Below the pieces are notes generated by a model, which saw only the letters and a program-made list of their open reading frames with translations, had not been told where the DNA came from and ran no database searches. A stretch of DNA of 64,000 nt from Apium graveolens (Eukaryota > Streptophyta > Magnoliopsida > Apiales > Apiaceae): assembly GCF_009905375.1 (NCBI RefSeq), contig NC_133648.1, positions 93,050,905-93,114,904 on the forward strand, read 5' to 3'. A program made the position numbers and the translations under genes. This document shows, piece after piece, positions 11,673 to 23,669 of this stretch (positions are counted from its first letter, which is position 1; every line of letters starts with the position of its first letter).

Positions 11673-11876
11673 CTATTGGGTCATTGACACAGTTGCCATA
11701 GCCACACTAGAACTCAAAGAAATTAGTGAGGTTGGAATAGTGGTAGGAATAGATTAACTTACCTCACTTACCTGAGGTGCTTCCATTACAGGGAAATAGA
11801 ACAGTGGCACCTCCTTGTGATGATTGGCCCTGTTCAAATCTGCAATGAGCCTTCTCTCTTGAACCCAACAATCTAA

Positions 11877-12560
11877 TTAATTCTTAGGGTTCTCAAGCAC
11901 AATACCCTCAGAGAGATGGTTAGCTAACATCATAAAGAATCTAGCATAATACACATTCTTACCTCTCTTATTTAACTCTCCTAGTTTAAAACCTAACTCA
12001 AACAAAACAAGGTCACTAAAATTATAGAATTTATCTGTAACTAGCATGTAGAGCATGTTAAGCATGGAGATATTGACTGAATCAAAATTATTGACTTTAC
12101 CTGAAAAGACCTTTGTCACTACATCACATATAAAACTCCATTCCTTCCTAAGACCCAATCTCCTAATGTCACTTAGCTTAGAAGTAGAAAGAGCATAGTT
12201 CATGGAATTAAGCATATTGATTATATCAGTGTCAGTGTGTGGTGAGGTCACAATGTTATCGGAAATCTTGAAACATGCTTTTATAACATCACTATTGATA
12301 CAGAATTTTTTACCTTTAATGGTTAGAGTGATGGTCTTATATGTTGAGTTGTATATAGCAGTGGTCCACATCTCTTCAACAACTTCATAAAAGATTGTGG
12401 GTGATTCCAGCATGGCATACCTAAGATTGCAATTCTTCACAAAGTCCATCATCTTGTGATAGTCACCAGATTGCTGAATACCCTTATTTACTAATGCAGT
12501 GAAATTGTTCTTTTCATAAATAAACCCAGTTTGAGACATAATCTTGACAACGGGCGCCAT
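11877..12560 (-). pseudogene. Element A accessory ORF, N-terminal domain
   Basis: It begins at the ATG at 12558-12560 (MAPVVKIMSQTGF), identical in context to the B and C starts. About 228 codons are helical-looking and closely match B codons 1-220 (shared KKMMDF-like, KGKxxCIN, LRKEWSF, VNMLYMLV and ARFFMLLANH stretches). The pattern of a short basic N-terminus and KGK...I...CFK, then a KEWSF helix, loosely resembles the helical putative plant transposon domain seen in other retroelement accessory ORFs; this is an impression, not a search result. TAA at 11877 ends it; downstream homology continues. Confidence 0.6.
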
Positions 12561-13078
12561 TGTTAGAGAATGAGAGCTTGAAGAGAAAGAGTAAGTGCTT
12601 TGAAAGAGAAAGAAATTTGAGCAGTTGATTTGAGAATGATAAAAGAAAAGCAATTGAAATGAAATAAGTTTTAATACTATATCAAAAATAACTGCTAAAA
12701 ATAATAAAGTAAAATAAATTAACCAATGAAAATTGCCTAAAATAGCCGTTTAAAAAATAAACTATAAAAATTCCACCCATTATCCGTTGTGTTATGCTTA
12801 CAAACTGTAAGTATACTCGATGGATAATGTTCAGGGAATTAACGGCTGAGATTAAGACAATTCGACGGATGAGGATAGACTGTTATCCGTCGAGTCATAA
12901 AATATTCCAGAAAAATAATTGATTTTTATTAGCAAATAGTATACCGACGGATGATCAAACTCGATGGATAAGGATCATCCGTCGAGATGTAAATTTTGAC
13001 AGCCAAAATTTCATCCAAGACTGAAAAATCAATTAAATTTCTGGCTGCATTTCAACTTGCAAATTATCTCATATAGAT
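12561..13078 (-). other. pol-accessory ORF spacer of A with promoter-like sequence
   Basis: Non-coding. Reading on the minus strand it holds a nonamer cluster (12782-12985), a TATTAAAA at about 12668-12677 in the position where B and C have TATAAAAG, and a CT-rich leader just before the accessory ORF ATG. Confidence 0.6.
12782..12985 (-). repeat. Nonamer cluster in spacer (A)
   Basis: About seven copies of TCGACGGAT or close variants occur in both orientations, for example ATCCGTCGA at 12977-12985. CGATGGAT variants look like C-to-T decay of the second CpG. Confidence 0.75.
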
Positions 13079-13360
13079 TTAAGAATAATTAAGCATACCT
13101 AACTCACTTACCAACCTTGAAAAGGTGGATTCATCCAGTGGCTTGATAAAGATATCTGCAAGCTGCTTCTCACTTGGAACAAAGTGTAGTTCCACAGTAC
13201 CATTCATTACATGTTCCCTCATGAAGTGGTACTTGATATCTATGTGCTTTGTCCTTGAATGTTGTACTGGATTTTCAGTGCTGGCAATTGCACTTGTGTT
13301 ATCACAGAAAATAGGAATCCTCTCAACTTGCAAACCATAGTCTAGCAATTGATTTTTCAT
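13079..13360 (-). pseudogene. pol: Element A RNase H C-terminal end
   Basis: 93 codons end in SELGMLNYS and a stop. They contain the RNase H/copia tail (FCDNTSAIA, QHSRTKHIDIKYHF, VPSEKQLADIF). The frame follows a TAG at 13370-13372 that interrupts the conserved SCCA-x-ILWMK motif. Together with the previous segment it encodes the nuclease that removes the RNA template. Confidence 0.85.
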
Positions 13361-13369
13361 CCATAAAAT

Positions 13370-13684
13370 CTATGCACAGCAACTACCAGCAACAATATAT
13401 TCAGCTTCAGCTGTAGAAGTAGAAACTGAATTTTGCTTTTTACTGAACCAGGATACAAGCTTGTTTCCTAGAAATTGACAGGTTCCTGTTGTACTTTTTC
13501 TATCAATTCTACAACCTGCATAATCTGCATCTGAATAACCAGTTAGATCAAAACCAGAATCTCTAGGATACCAAATGCCAAGTTTCGGTGTTCCCTTGAG
13601 ATATCTGAAAATTCTCTTAATAGCTATTAAGTGAGATTCTCTAGGATCAGCCTGAAATCTAGCACATAAACATGTAACAAACAT
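13370..13684 (-). pseudogene. pol: Element A RNase H N-terminal part
   Basis: It contains [15 protein letters not shown], the [10 protein letters not shown] catalytic strand and STAEAEYI. It ends at TAG after SCCA. Element B has TAA at the same codon, and C reads through with CAT. Confidence 0.85.
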
Positions 13685-13717
13685 TATATCTGGCCTACTA
13701 GCTATTAAGTACAGAAG

Positions 13718-14449
13718 TTAGCCAACCATGCCCCAATAACTTGAAATATCCACAGACTTTTCAGTAGTGTTTAATTCAAGCTTAGTTGCAGTAGCCATGG
13801 GAGTTTTTGCAGATGTGCAATCCATTAGATCAAACTTCTTTAAAAGATCAAAAATATATTTATTTTGACCAATGAATATTCCATCACTAATTTGCTTAAC
13901 TTGCAAACCAAGAAAGTAAGTTAGTTCTCCCATCATACTCATTTCATACTTACTTTGCATCAATTTGGAAAACTTTGTGCAAAGTTTCTCATCTGTAGAG
14001 CCAAAAATAATATCATCTACATAAATTTGAACAAGTATACTAGAGCCATTAACATTTCTAAATAATAAAGTTTTATCTACACTACCTCTTATGAAGAGAT
14101 TTTCCAAAAGGAACTTTGATAAAGTGTCATACCAGGCTCTAGGTGCTTGCTTCAGTCCATAAAGTTCTTTCAAAAGATAATAGACATGTTCTGGAAAATT
14201 TGGATCTTCAAAACCAGGAGGTTGACTGACATAGACTTCCTCCTCCAAATCTCCATTCAGAAAGGCACTTTTGACATCCATTTGATAGACCTTGAAATTG
14301 GCATGCGCTGCATAGGCTAAGAAGATTCTGATGGCTTCAAGTCTTGCAACAGGAGCAAATGTTTCATCAAAATCTATTCCTTCTTGTTGACAAGAACCCT
14401 TAGCAACCAATCTAGCTTTGTTCCTGACTATTATGCCATTTTCATCCAT
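13718..14449 (-). pseudogene. pol: Element A reverse transcriptase
   Basis: Copia-type RT shows [46 protein letters not shown] and an intact YVDD ([11 protein letters not shown]). It ends in TAA at 13718, where B reads TCA (Ser). Upstream, stops at about 14494-14496 and at 14603 separate it from the linker segment. Confidence 0.88.
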
Positions 14450-14602
14450 CTTGTTTCTGAATACCCATTTGGTGTCTATTGGATTCTTTTCTTAAGGCTT
14501 GGGCACCAGCTTCCATACATTATTCCTTTCAAATTGGTTTAGCTCCTCCTGCATAGCTAAAATCCAATCAGGATCCAACAAAGTTTCTTCTACCTTCTTT
14601 GG

Positions 14603-15502
14603 TTATTTCTTGGAAAGAAAGCTGTTGTATAGACATTCTTCTTGAGTTGCTCTCCTGGTTTTAACTCTAGAAGAAACATCACCAATTATGAGCTCAAAGG
14701 GGTGATCTTTTGTCCATTTTCTTTGTTGAGGTAGATTAGCTCTAGATGAGGAGGCCTCATTATTATCTTGGTGTGTGATTGAGTTTTGATTGATAGAAAC
14801 TGCCCCTGAGTTTGTGGATCTTTGATTTGAGAAAGGGGAACTTTCTATAGGTGATCTATCCTGACTTCCTGCTCCTTTTGATAACCCGACGGATGGTGAA
14901 TTTTGAGTACCGATGGATGAAGCTGGTTGTCTCCCGACGGATAATGTAGATTGCCTCCCAAAAGATAGAGCATTATGTAACTCGACAGGTGTTGAGTTTT
15001 GTGCTTCATTGGTAGTAGATTTTTCTGCATTATCCTTTGATACTTTTTCTTGATCACTTTCATCATCACTGTTATCACTAACCATCTCCACATTGTCGAA
15101 TTTAAGGCTCTCATGATAATCTCCATCTTGAAGTCCTTCAATCTTTTTATCATCAAACACAACATGTATTGATTCCACAACAATATTGGTTCTTAGATTG
15201 TAGACTCTATATGTTTTATCAACAGCATATCCAACAAAAATTCCTTCATCTGCTTTAGCATCAAACTTCCCATTTTGATTAGTTTGACTTCTCAGAATAT
15301 AGCATTTACAAAAGACATGAAGAAAATTTAGAGTTGGCTTCTTGTTCTTGAACAAGTGATAGGGAGTCATGCATCTTGCTTGATTAACCAGGAAAATATT
15401 CTGAGTGTAGCATGCAGTATTTACAGTTTCAGCCCAGAAATATGTTGGCAGTTTAGATTCTTCAAGCATTGTCCTTGCAGCTTCAATAAGTGATATGTTC
15501 AT
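14603..15502 (-). pseudogene. pol: Element A integrase C-terminal part and linker to RT
   Basis: It continues the integrase ([29 protein letters not shown] with one Gly codon lost relative to B). An acidic linker and Ser-rich repeats of the type LSVGRQ follow, encoded by the nonamers. It ends at TAA after FLSKK, where C has GAA. Confidence 0.85.
14885..14942 (-). repeat. Nonamer cluster in integrase-RT linker (A)
   Basis: Three copies of CGACGGAT/CGATGGAT, read as SVG or SIG codons, stand at the same linker position as the B cluster 56365-56488. Confidence 0.7.
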
Positions 15503-15565
15503 CCTTTCTGCTACTTCATTCTGTTGTGGAGTTCTAGCTGCTGAAAACTCATGCAGAATCCCATT

Positions 15566-16423
15566 TTACTCATAGAATGCTCTCATGACTGAATTCTTGA
15601 ACTCAGTTCCATTGTCACTCCTGATTCTTCTAACCTTGAAATCAGGATGATTATTGACTTGCCTTATGTGATTGATGATGATTTCACTAGCCTCATCTTT
15701 AGACTTTAGGAAATATGTCCAAGAGAACTTTGAGAAATCATCTACAATTACTAGGCAAAATCTTTTCCTTGACATGGACAACACATTGACTGGTCCAAAC
15801 AAATTCATGTGTAGCAGTTGCAGAGGTTCTTCAATTGTTGAATCAAGTTTCTTCCTGAATGATGCTTTAATTTGCTTCCCTTTTTGACAGGCATCACACA
15901 GTCCATCCTTAGAAAACTCCACTAGAGGAATTCCTCTAACCAGTTCTTTCTTTACTAGCTCATTCATGGTCTTGAAGTTTAAATGGGATAGCTTCCTGTG
16001 CCATAGCCAACTTTCATCCTGACTTGCTTTACTGAGAAGACTAGTAATAGATTCTGCATTAGATGAGTTGAAATCAGCTAGGTACACATTTCCTTTTCTT
16101 ACACCAGTGAGAACCACTTTGTTGCTTCTTTTTTTAGTCACAATACAGGCTTCTGAGTTGAAGGTTACTGAGTTGCCTTTATCACAAAGCTGGCTGATAC
16201 TCAAAAAGTTGTGTTTGAGACCATCCACTAAGGCAACTTCCTCAATGATGACATTGTCCTTTGAAATCAAGCCATATGCCACAGTATAACCCTTGCTGTC
16301 ATCTCCAAAAGTAATACTTGGGCCAGCTCTCTCCTTGAACTCTGTGAGCAGGGTAGAATCACCAGTCATGTGTCTTGAACAACCACTATCCAAGTACCAA
16401 AGATTCTTTTTGTTTCCCTGCAC
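15566..16423 (-). pseudogene. pol: Element A protease, GAG-pre-integrase and integrase core
   Basis: It starts with [20 protein letters not shown], where DSG is the aspartic protease site. The HHCC-like GAG-pre-integrase region follows ([20 protein letters not shown]), then the integrase core ([21 protein letters not shown]). It stops at TAA 15566-15568 in place of a Gln or similar codon before NGI. The frame upstream does not join the gag frame; see the junction entry at 16418-16455. Confidence 0.87.
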
Positions 16424-16455
16424 ACATCAAAATCAAATCAAATTGATTTTGGTAC
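16418..16455 (-). other. gag-pol junction of A: 38-nt GT...AG segment
   Basis: Between the gag codon TGG and the pol codon GGA lies a 38-nt stretch. It starts GTACCAAAATC, contains the gag stop and ends TTTTGATGTGTGCAG. Leaving it out would join gag and pol in phase 0. The counterpart in B (54901-54937) is 37 nt, also in phase 0. It is far shorter than a usual plant intron, so the meaning is open. Confidence 0.4.
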
Positions 16456-16638
16456 CCAAGTTTCCTTGGGTCCTGCCTTGTTAGCTTTCTTTTTCTTTTT
16501 CTTAAGCTTTATCTCATTTGACTTGGGGATATCAGATTCATCCTTGGTCATTTGAGTTGGGCCTTTGAAACAATTCATTGCAACAGAATTATCATGCATA
16601 TTATAATCAACAGGGAATGGCATGTTATTAGTGAACAT
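16438..16638 (-). pseudogene. gag: Element A gag C-terminus
   Basis: 66 codons continue the Met/Pro-rich gag tail into a lysine run and KANKAGPKETWVPKSI before the stop. They correspond to the end of B ORF 53797-54918. RLG-2 inserted immediately upstream at 16639/29809, splitting the gag tail. Confidence 0.8.
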
Positions 16639-16639
16639 G
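16635..16639. repeat. Target site duplication ACATG (left) of RLG-2
   Basis: ACATG immediately precedes the LTR start TGTTACGACC and is repeated at 29809-29813. Confidence 0.9.
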
Positions 16640-19600
16640 TGTTACGACCGGCATTTTATGTAATATTATTTATGGATTGGGTATAATATTAAAGTCAAAT
16701 GAAAATATATTCAATGATTGTACGCTAGTGTGAGTGAAAGTTTCTGCATTATAAATTTGCTTTGTGTAGTATATGATTTTTCAAAGCAAGAGTTTATTTA
16801 ATTTCTTTATTTTTGATTTATAAGGAATATTCTAAGCTTTGGAAAAATTTTCTTTTAAAAGGTATTTTGTGCACAAATTTTGAAAATGATTTTATAAAGT
16901 CTCTAAAAATCCAAGTTATTTTATGATATAAATTTTATAATTTTTGAACTTATATTTTATTTTATAAAAATAAATCATTATTAATTTTAGTTGTCATATT
17001 TATCAAATTACATAAGAGACCATGCATGCAAATCACCCTTCTATTCTCTCAAAGGGCAAACAAGACTTTTCCAACCCCACTAACTCATTTGATTATTACC
17101 AAATTACTACCTTAGCCTTGCATGCAAAATGGCCTAACTTTAACCAAGGGACATTTTTGTAAGTTCTCACTTTCACTCATCATTTGTAAACTAAATAGCA
17201 TAAAACAAAGAAATCAAAGTGGGAGAAGTCATTCTCATTCCACACTCCAACACCCCACAAATTTTCTCTCCTCCCCCTCCCACATTGCTCTCGGCCGAAG
17301 GCCAATTCCCCACCCCCCTTTCATTTTTCAATTCATTCTTCATCTTCCCAAGTGTAAATCTTTTACCTACATTCATCTTATATACTTTCCAAGTATTTTG
17401 TGACTTGGAAGTTGAAGTTCCATGGATGCATGTGTAGTTCTTATGTGATCTCCAAAGAGAAACTCTTGATTCTTGTGAATTCAAGAGCTCTCTATGAGAT
17501 ATATTATGTATATGTGCTAACTAAGTATTTTACGGAGATATCATGCTTTAAAATCCTTTGCATGCTACTGAAATTTCATTATATATTTATGTTTATCCAT
17601 GCATGTTAGTTTTAAGACATTAAAATGATGATCAACCATGTTTTGCATGCTACTCTTTTCGAAATCATGTAGTTATGTTTAAAATCTATAAATTCGAAAT
17701 ATGTGTGCTTAAAATAGATTGTTTCCATGATAAATTTCTTATTAATACTTAAAAGAAGTTATATTTCATGATTATTAAGGATGAATATTAGGTGCAAGTC
17801 GATTTTGCAAGCATTTACAACTTTATGCCTAGCCGAAATCTTGTTATGTGCTTTCCATGAGTTGCATGTTATATATTTGGTTACATGTTGTTGTTTTTGG
17901 GCATGGATGATCTCACCCAAATTTATTTTGAGAATAAGGGAGTTAGTTCAGTAGATTACCATGTATAAGTCTTGGTTTAAGTATTGAGTTGTTGTTAGTT
18001 GAGTTTGTCAAGTCAAAACCTTGGAAAATGAGAGTTATAGTTTCTGCAGAAAAATCAGTATAGCACCCTGAGGTTTAGAGTGAGTTTTGACCATGTCATT
18101 GGTGTGCACTTTGAGGCCCAAGCTACCAGAAGTTAGTATTGGGAGTATATAAAAGGTTCTAGGAGTTGGTTGGAGGTTTGCATGTCGTTTGGTTAGGTGC
18201 ACAAGTAGAATCACAAACTCTGTCCAGCAGGGGACAGTTTTGTTGCAACTTAGAAATAGGGAGATTTGACCATGTCATGGGTAGGCCCTCATTAGGTCCA
18301 ATTGGGCCTTAGTTAGAGGGAGTGTCAGAGAAGTTTTTCCAACCATAGTTCATAGGATATGAGTTAGAACCATGTGTCACAAGTTAATTCAAGTCAGGGC
18401 ATTTTCTGCCCAGAAAAACAGGGGAACCTTGGACTTTTAGCTTAGGCCCAAGAAGGCCCAAGCCAGGCCCTTGAGCCACATCAAGTTTGTGAGATGCCCT
18501 TAGGTCAGGAGAGTTTTGTGTAAAAGTTTTGAAGGAAAACTTGTAGTTTAAGAGTGTCTAATGTACTCAAGAAACCATAGTTATCATTCTGAAATTTGCA
18601 CCAGTGATCACTTTCACTTATCACATAGTTTTAGAACACTTAGAAGTGAGTATTAGGTCGACCACCATAGTTGTAAGATAGTATAAGGTCAGTAGAGCAA
18701 AAGGCACAAGTGAGGGTCAATAGGTTTTGGATAATTTAGGAAAGGCACATCGAGTTAGGAAGCCGAAATTAGAAGACCTTGTCTAGTTTAGCGACCAAGT
18801 GACTTAAGTTGTGAGTCGAGATCATCCAAGCCTAGTGTTGCATTATGGTATATATGGTGTTATTTGGTGTTAATATATGATATGTGAATATGTGGCTATG
18901 TGTGTGCAATTATAATTTAAAAGTGAATATAAATTAAGTGCATATAGGCCTAAGTGCCATCCGTGTTTAATTTCGAGTTGTTAATAGGTTAAGTTGGTGA
19001 GAATATACTATAATGAGGATTATTATTATTTATGTAGGATCTCGAGACGAGGGAAAACTTGCCATAAAAGTCGAGTGAAGCTCCAGTTGTTGCTCCTACC
19101 AGTCAGACCAGACCAACCTATCTCAAGGCAAGTGATTCAACTTGACCTTCGTATTTACTACAAATAGTTCTTATATATTGATGCAATTATCCTGAGTCAT
19201 TTTGTATATTTAAATCAAGCGTATCTTTTGTTTATCTTTGAGTTACATAGAGATGCCATGAACCCTCGAGTACGTATTGCAAGTAGTTCAAAAGTCTTTC
19301 ATGATAAGTTTAATGCCATGATAAAATGAAGAGTTGATATATTACTTGATGGATCCTCTTGATTAACATGTTGATGTTTCCTAAGTATTAATATCTCATC
19401 CTGATACTTGAACCCCTATAGAACCTTACCTTGAACTCTGATAGTCAGAAACTTACCAGCTTGATTCCTCATTGATTGATACCCCTCTTTCTTATCCTAA
19501 AGCTTGACAATTCTGATATATTCTGAGCTAAAAATCATTTCTTCATACCTTAACACCCCTAGTATTCATGAAGTTTACATTCTTAATGATCCAGCACTTG

Positions 19601-20507
19601 AACCTTGATGAGAAACCATTGCTTTGAGCCCAAATTGGCATTACCCTTCATATTATCCATTAGCCTCACTAAATCCTCTTGTCCAAATCTTTGATATATG
19701 AAAACCATTCAATTACTTGAATAGAGAATAGTTTTGTGAATCATTGCTCTGATATTCAGTACCTTGTTTCCCGTGTTTCGAGTTGATCTATAATTCCTTA
19801 ATAAAAATATTTACTGTTAAAAGAGACTTTGTTACAATTCGGCATCAGCTTTTCAAATAAATAAAATGTGGGTTTTCAGTCCCAAAGGGGGATAAATGTT
19901 TTCTTTGAATGGTGGATCTGGACTGAGACGCGAGTCCTTTCCACACTTATATTAGGCTTAAAAGTTGCCTAGGGATTCCCATTAATGTTTTAGAACCCAG
20001 CGAGGTTCGGGATTACTTCGCGGCTGATCACCGGCTGTAATCCGTAGCGTCATAAAATGATTTTGATTAAGACATGATTTTAAAATTGTTTTGATGAAAG
20101 CAAAATGATGCCATCTCACATAGTTTTTATCTCTCGTTACCTTTGGTTATGACTTTCCATTGTCATTCTTAAAAGTATATCTCAATTTATATTTTGTGTC
20201 GTACTGTTAGCACTTGTTGAGCATTTGGCTCACTTCTTGCTTTACCCAGATATTACAGGTAGCAGCTATGGTTAGATTCAAGCAGACTGCCCGTAAGACC
20301 TGTGATGCTGATGCTTATGTTCGAGCTCAGGTAGAATAAGTAATAATAGTTGTGTGAGGACTCGGTATTTGTAATCAGATGTAATAGTTGGTAGTGTTGG
20401 GCTGTTCCAAACCCTAAACTGTAAGATCTTGGATTTTGGTTGTGTATTCTTCATTAAAAAGATGTAATAGCTATATTTATTTTGCTGTTTAAGTTGGGGG
20501 TGTGACA
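16640..20507 (+). repeat. RLG-2 5' LTR
   Basis: Begins TGTTACGACC, ends GGGGTGTGACA. A pyrimidine-rich block with CTCGGCC lies at about 17230-17345 and a TATATAAAA box at 18146-18154. ORFs at 17122-17609 on both strands are identical in the two LTRs only because the LTRs are copies; they are absent from the RLG-1 LTR, so I do not call genes. Confidence 0.93.
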
Positions 20508-20512
20508 GGTTT

Positions 20513-20524
20513 TGGTATCAGAGC
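20513..20524 (+). promoter_or_regulatory. Primer binding site of RLG-2 (initiator tRNA-Met)
   Basis: TGGTATCAGAGC lies five bases after the 5' LTR end and is complementary to the 3' end of plant initiator tRNA-Met. Confidence 0.9.
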
Positions 20525-20698
20525 TCCGGTTTAGAGTCCCTGGATAGCCCAAATAGGTTATAGGATTTGTGTGTAGGTTATAGATATTATGCGAGAGAGT
20601 AGGTTAAGTAAATTATTATTAATACTCCTCTTATTGGTTGTCAGCAAAGGGCGCATTCCTCGTCATCCTCTGGGTCGGACGACACTATTGCTTTCTCC

Positions 20699-21001
20699 GT
20701 GTATGCTGAGTTGAGGCGCGAGTTCGACATGCTTCAGGGCAAGTACGACCGACTGATAGACCGACTGAAGAACGTGTATCCGGACAGCCGAAACTACGAA
20801 GGGAAGCCCAAGGAGCAGATGACTGCGAGACTTGAGACCTTGGTTCAGTACGTCAACACTAAGCTTGAGGAGATGCCAGCATACCGGGACCGTACCAGCC
20901 AGTATGTCATTCAGATGGTGGCGGATGAGCTCCAGAGCATTGTGAAGACGCTTCGAGAGGAAAAGACTACCAAGCCCCGTTCAGATGGAGTGGAGCCTTA
21001 G
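20699..21001 (+). CDS. ORF0 upstream of gag, charged coiled-coil protein (RLG-2)
   Basis: Homologue of 958-1326. The open frame extends upstream to about 20640 without an ATG; the listed start is GTG inside SVYAEL, and an in-frame ATG lies at FDMLQG. Over roughly 100 codons I count about 10 synonymous and 4 non-synonymous differences from RLG-1 (H/R, N/D, I/M, H/Y). It keeps the same TAG. A TTGGTTGTCAG site before the open stretch looks like a splice acceptor. The function is unknown; it may be a structural or regulatory partner of Gag. Confidence 0.58.
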   Translation: MYAELRREFDMLQGKYDRLIDRLKNVYPDSRNYEGKPKEQMTARLETLVQYVNTKLEEMPAYRDRTSQYVIQMVADELQSIVKTLREEKTTKPRSDGVEP

Positions 21002-21312
21002 TTCTTTCCATTTATCTTTCATGTTGTTGTACTATCAGACTCTATGGAATCCCCAGTTGTTTCCGTTTTTCCTTTAAATAAGCCTGTTATTCCTAGAAAC
21101 AGACTATGTCCCAATCCTATGTACTGTGACCTTTAAAATCTCAATAATTATGTGCTATTGTTCCATTTGCTCTCAACTGTTATTTTATGTTTTTATCATC
21201 ATATCTGCTTAATTTGGAAACTTGACCCCATATGAAAATGAGAATGCCATGCGATACCCTCGAATCATTTTATCATTCATATCTGTTTTGATACAACTCT
21301 TATTTCAGGATC
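21002..21312 (+). other. ORF0-gag spacer (RLG-2)
   Basis: AT-rich, non-coding, ending CTCTTATTTCAG three bases before the gag ATG. It is close to the RLG-1 spacer 1327-1644. The small ORF 21222-21443 overlaps the gag start in another frame and is not credible. Confidence 0.5.
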
Positions 21313-23667
21313 ATGCCTCTCAAAAAGAAGAACCCAACAACCACCTTCACCACAGACCCAAATATTCTTCGACTACTGAAAACCTTGCAACAGCAAACCA
21401 ATGCTATAGCTCAACAACAATTAACTCTTCAACAATGAATTGAAAACCAAGATAACCGTGAGCCACACCAACCACCTGAACCACCAGTACCACCTAGACA
21501 AATTGTCACTTTCAAGGCTTTTCAGAATGTGAATCCACCTGTATTTCATGATACCACTGATCCAGTGATAGCTAACACATGGATCAAGGAGATGGAAAGG
21601 GCTTTTGAGTTGGTACAGTTAGGAGACGATCAGAAGATGTCGTATGTTACTTACTTCTTGAAGGGAGAAGTTATCTATTGGTGGGAATCAGTAAAGGCCA
21701 TGGAAGTCACTCAGCAGGTTTCTTGGGAGAGATTTAAAAAGTTATTTCTGGAAAAGTATTACCCTAAGTACATGCAGAATCAGATAGAGCTAAAATTTCT
21801 TGAGTTGAAGCAAGGGAACATGACTGTATTGGAGTATGAGAAGAAGTTCACTGAGTTGTCAAGGTTTGTGACAAAGTATACCAGCACTGAGGAGGAAAAA
21901 GCAAAGAAATTTCAGCAAGGATTGGAGCCTTGGATCAGAGATAGGGTGGCTATGTTTGAGCTTGAAACTTATGCGGGAGTAGTACAGAAAGCTGCTCTGA
22001 TTGAGAATAATGGGATGCAGTCAAGGAAAGAGAGGGATAACAAGAAGAGGAAGGTTCCATTTTATGGAGAAAAGTCTGAAGCTGGAAGTTCGCAAGATCG
22101 GAATGTAAAGAGGATTGGTTTTCAGAAGGGCGAAAATTTTCAAAAGAAGGGAAATTTGGGCAAAAGGCAAGAATCAAAAGGAAACAACCAGGCAAGCCAA
22201 GGGCAAGTTGGAGAAAACAGGTTCCAGAGACCGGAATGCAAGCACTGTGGAAGAAGGCACCCCGGAGTATGCAATAAGCTGAGTATGACCTGTTATAGGT
22301 GCAATCAGAAGGGACATTTGGCAAATGAGTGCAAGATGCCGAAGCCAGGAGTTACGTGTTACAAATGTGGGAAGATTGGACACATGGCTAGGGAGTGTAA
22401 GGCAACAGGACCAGTCAAAGCTCTGATGAATGTGGCAAGTACCAGTGCAAGCGTGCTAGCTGAGGTATTGGCATTACCTCCACCACCCGCACCAACCCCG
22501 CAAGCAACAGCAAGGACATTTGATCTAAAGATGAAAGATGCTGTTCAGAATTCTGAGGTGATAGCAGGTACACTTTTACTCAATAATGTCAAAGCTAAAG
22601 TATTGATTGATTCGGGAGCAACAAGATCTTTCATATCAGAATCTTTTGTTGATAAGCTTCAATGTGAGAAAATGGTTATGAGTGAGGTAGTAAATGTGGT
22701 AATTGCGAACCAAGAGAAGATTCCTGTGAATCAATTTTGTCCAAAGTGTGAGATCGATATTTCGGGATATAAGTTTTCAGCCGACTTGATACTCTTCAAG
22801 TTGGGAGAGTTTGACATAATTTTAGGAATGGATTGGTTAGGAGAGAATAGCGCTCAGATAAATTGTAAGACCAAGAGAGTGTATTTAAAGACGAAGAGTG
22901 GAGAGAAGGTAGTATTTAAGGGGCAGAGGCAAGAGCAACTATTTCTTACAATCGTTCAGGCTAAGAAGTTGCTTAGAAAAGGTTGTGAGTCGTTCCTAGC
23001 ATATGTAGTGGATTCAGAGAGAGGCAGCCCCAGCATGGAAGATATTCCTGTAGTTAGTGAGTTCCTCGATGTGTTTCCCGACGAACTACCAGGCTTACCA
23101 CCAGATCGACAAATTGAGTTTGAGATCAACCTTGCTCCAGGCACGGAACCAGTTTCAAAGGCCCCATATAGGATGGCACCAGCAGAAATGAAAGAGTTGG
23201 CAAGCCAGCTACAAGAATTATTGGATAAAGGAGTGATACGACCAAGTATGTCGCCATGGGGAGCACCTGTTCTGTTTGTAAAGAAGAAAGATCGGAGTAT
23301 GCGTCTATGCATAGATTACCGGGAGCTGAATAAGGTGACGATCAAGAACCGTTACCCGCTACCAAGGATAGATGACCTTTTTGATCAGTTGAAGGGAGCA
23401 AAATGCTTTTCGAAGATTGATTTGAGATCGGGATACCATCAATTAAAGATCAAAGAAGAAGATATTCCTAAGACCGTATTCAGGACCAGATATGGGCATT
23501 ATGAATTCCTAGTAATGCCGTTTGGATTGACCAACGCTCCGGCCGCATTTATGGATCTGATGAATCGAGTATTTAAGAAGTATTTGGACAAATTTGTCGT
23601 GGTATTTATTGATGACATCCTTATTTATTCTAAGTCGGAAGAAGAACATAAACAGACCTCTGGATAG
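21313..23667 (+). pseudogene. gag: RLG-2 gag, protease and RT N-terminal part
   Basis: The ATG at 21313 opens gag (MPLKKKNP). A TGA at 21436-21438 replaces the CGA seen in RLG-1, after which the same frame is open to 23667. In order: capsid-like region ([22 protein letters not shown]), three CCHC-type knuckles (about 22238-22398), aspartic protease LIDSGA (about 22606-22620), RT motifs [29 protein letters not shown] and catalytic FIDD (about 23605-23616). A one-base deletion near 23655 (AAACAGACC against AAACAGCACC in RLG-1) ends the frame. Confidence 0.9.
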
Positions 23668-23669
23668 CC

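Larger units (their letters stand above)
10273..16639 (-). mobile_element. SIRE-like copia element A, left part (gag end, pol, accessory ORF)
   Basis: Minus-strand Ty1/copia element, read from right to left. It is interrupted on the right by RLG-2 after TSD ACATG (16635-16639) and on the left by RLG-1. The gene order equals that of element B: gag end, PR-INT-RT-RNase H, a spacer rich in nonamers, then the accessory ORF. Its last part and 3' LTR lie left of the window, beyond RLG-1 and F. SIRE (Maximus) affiliation rests on motifs such as [14 protein letters not shown] and [10 protein letters not shown] and on the long downstream ORF. Confidence 0.85.

Noticed and set aside
17122..17609. ORFs on both strands repeated almost exactly at 26442-26804
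   Set aside because: Identity follows from LTR duplication; the homologous part of the RLG-1 LTR does not keep the frames.
20513..20524. tRNA-like sequence
   Set aside because: Only the 12-base primer binding site complementary to tRNA-Met; no cloverleaf. Same for 32059, 41534, 44719 and 52466.
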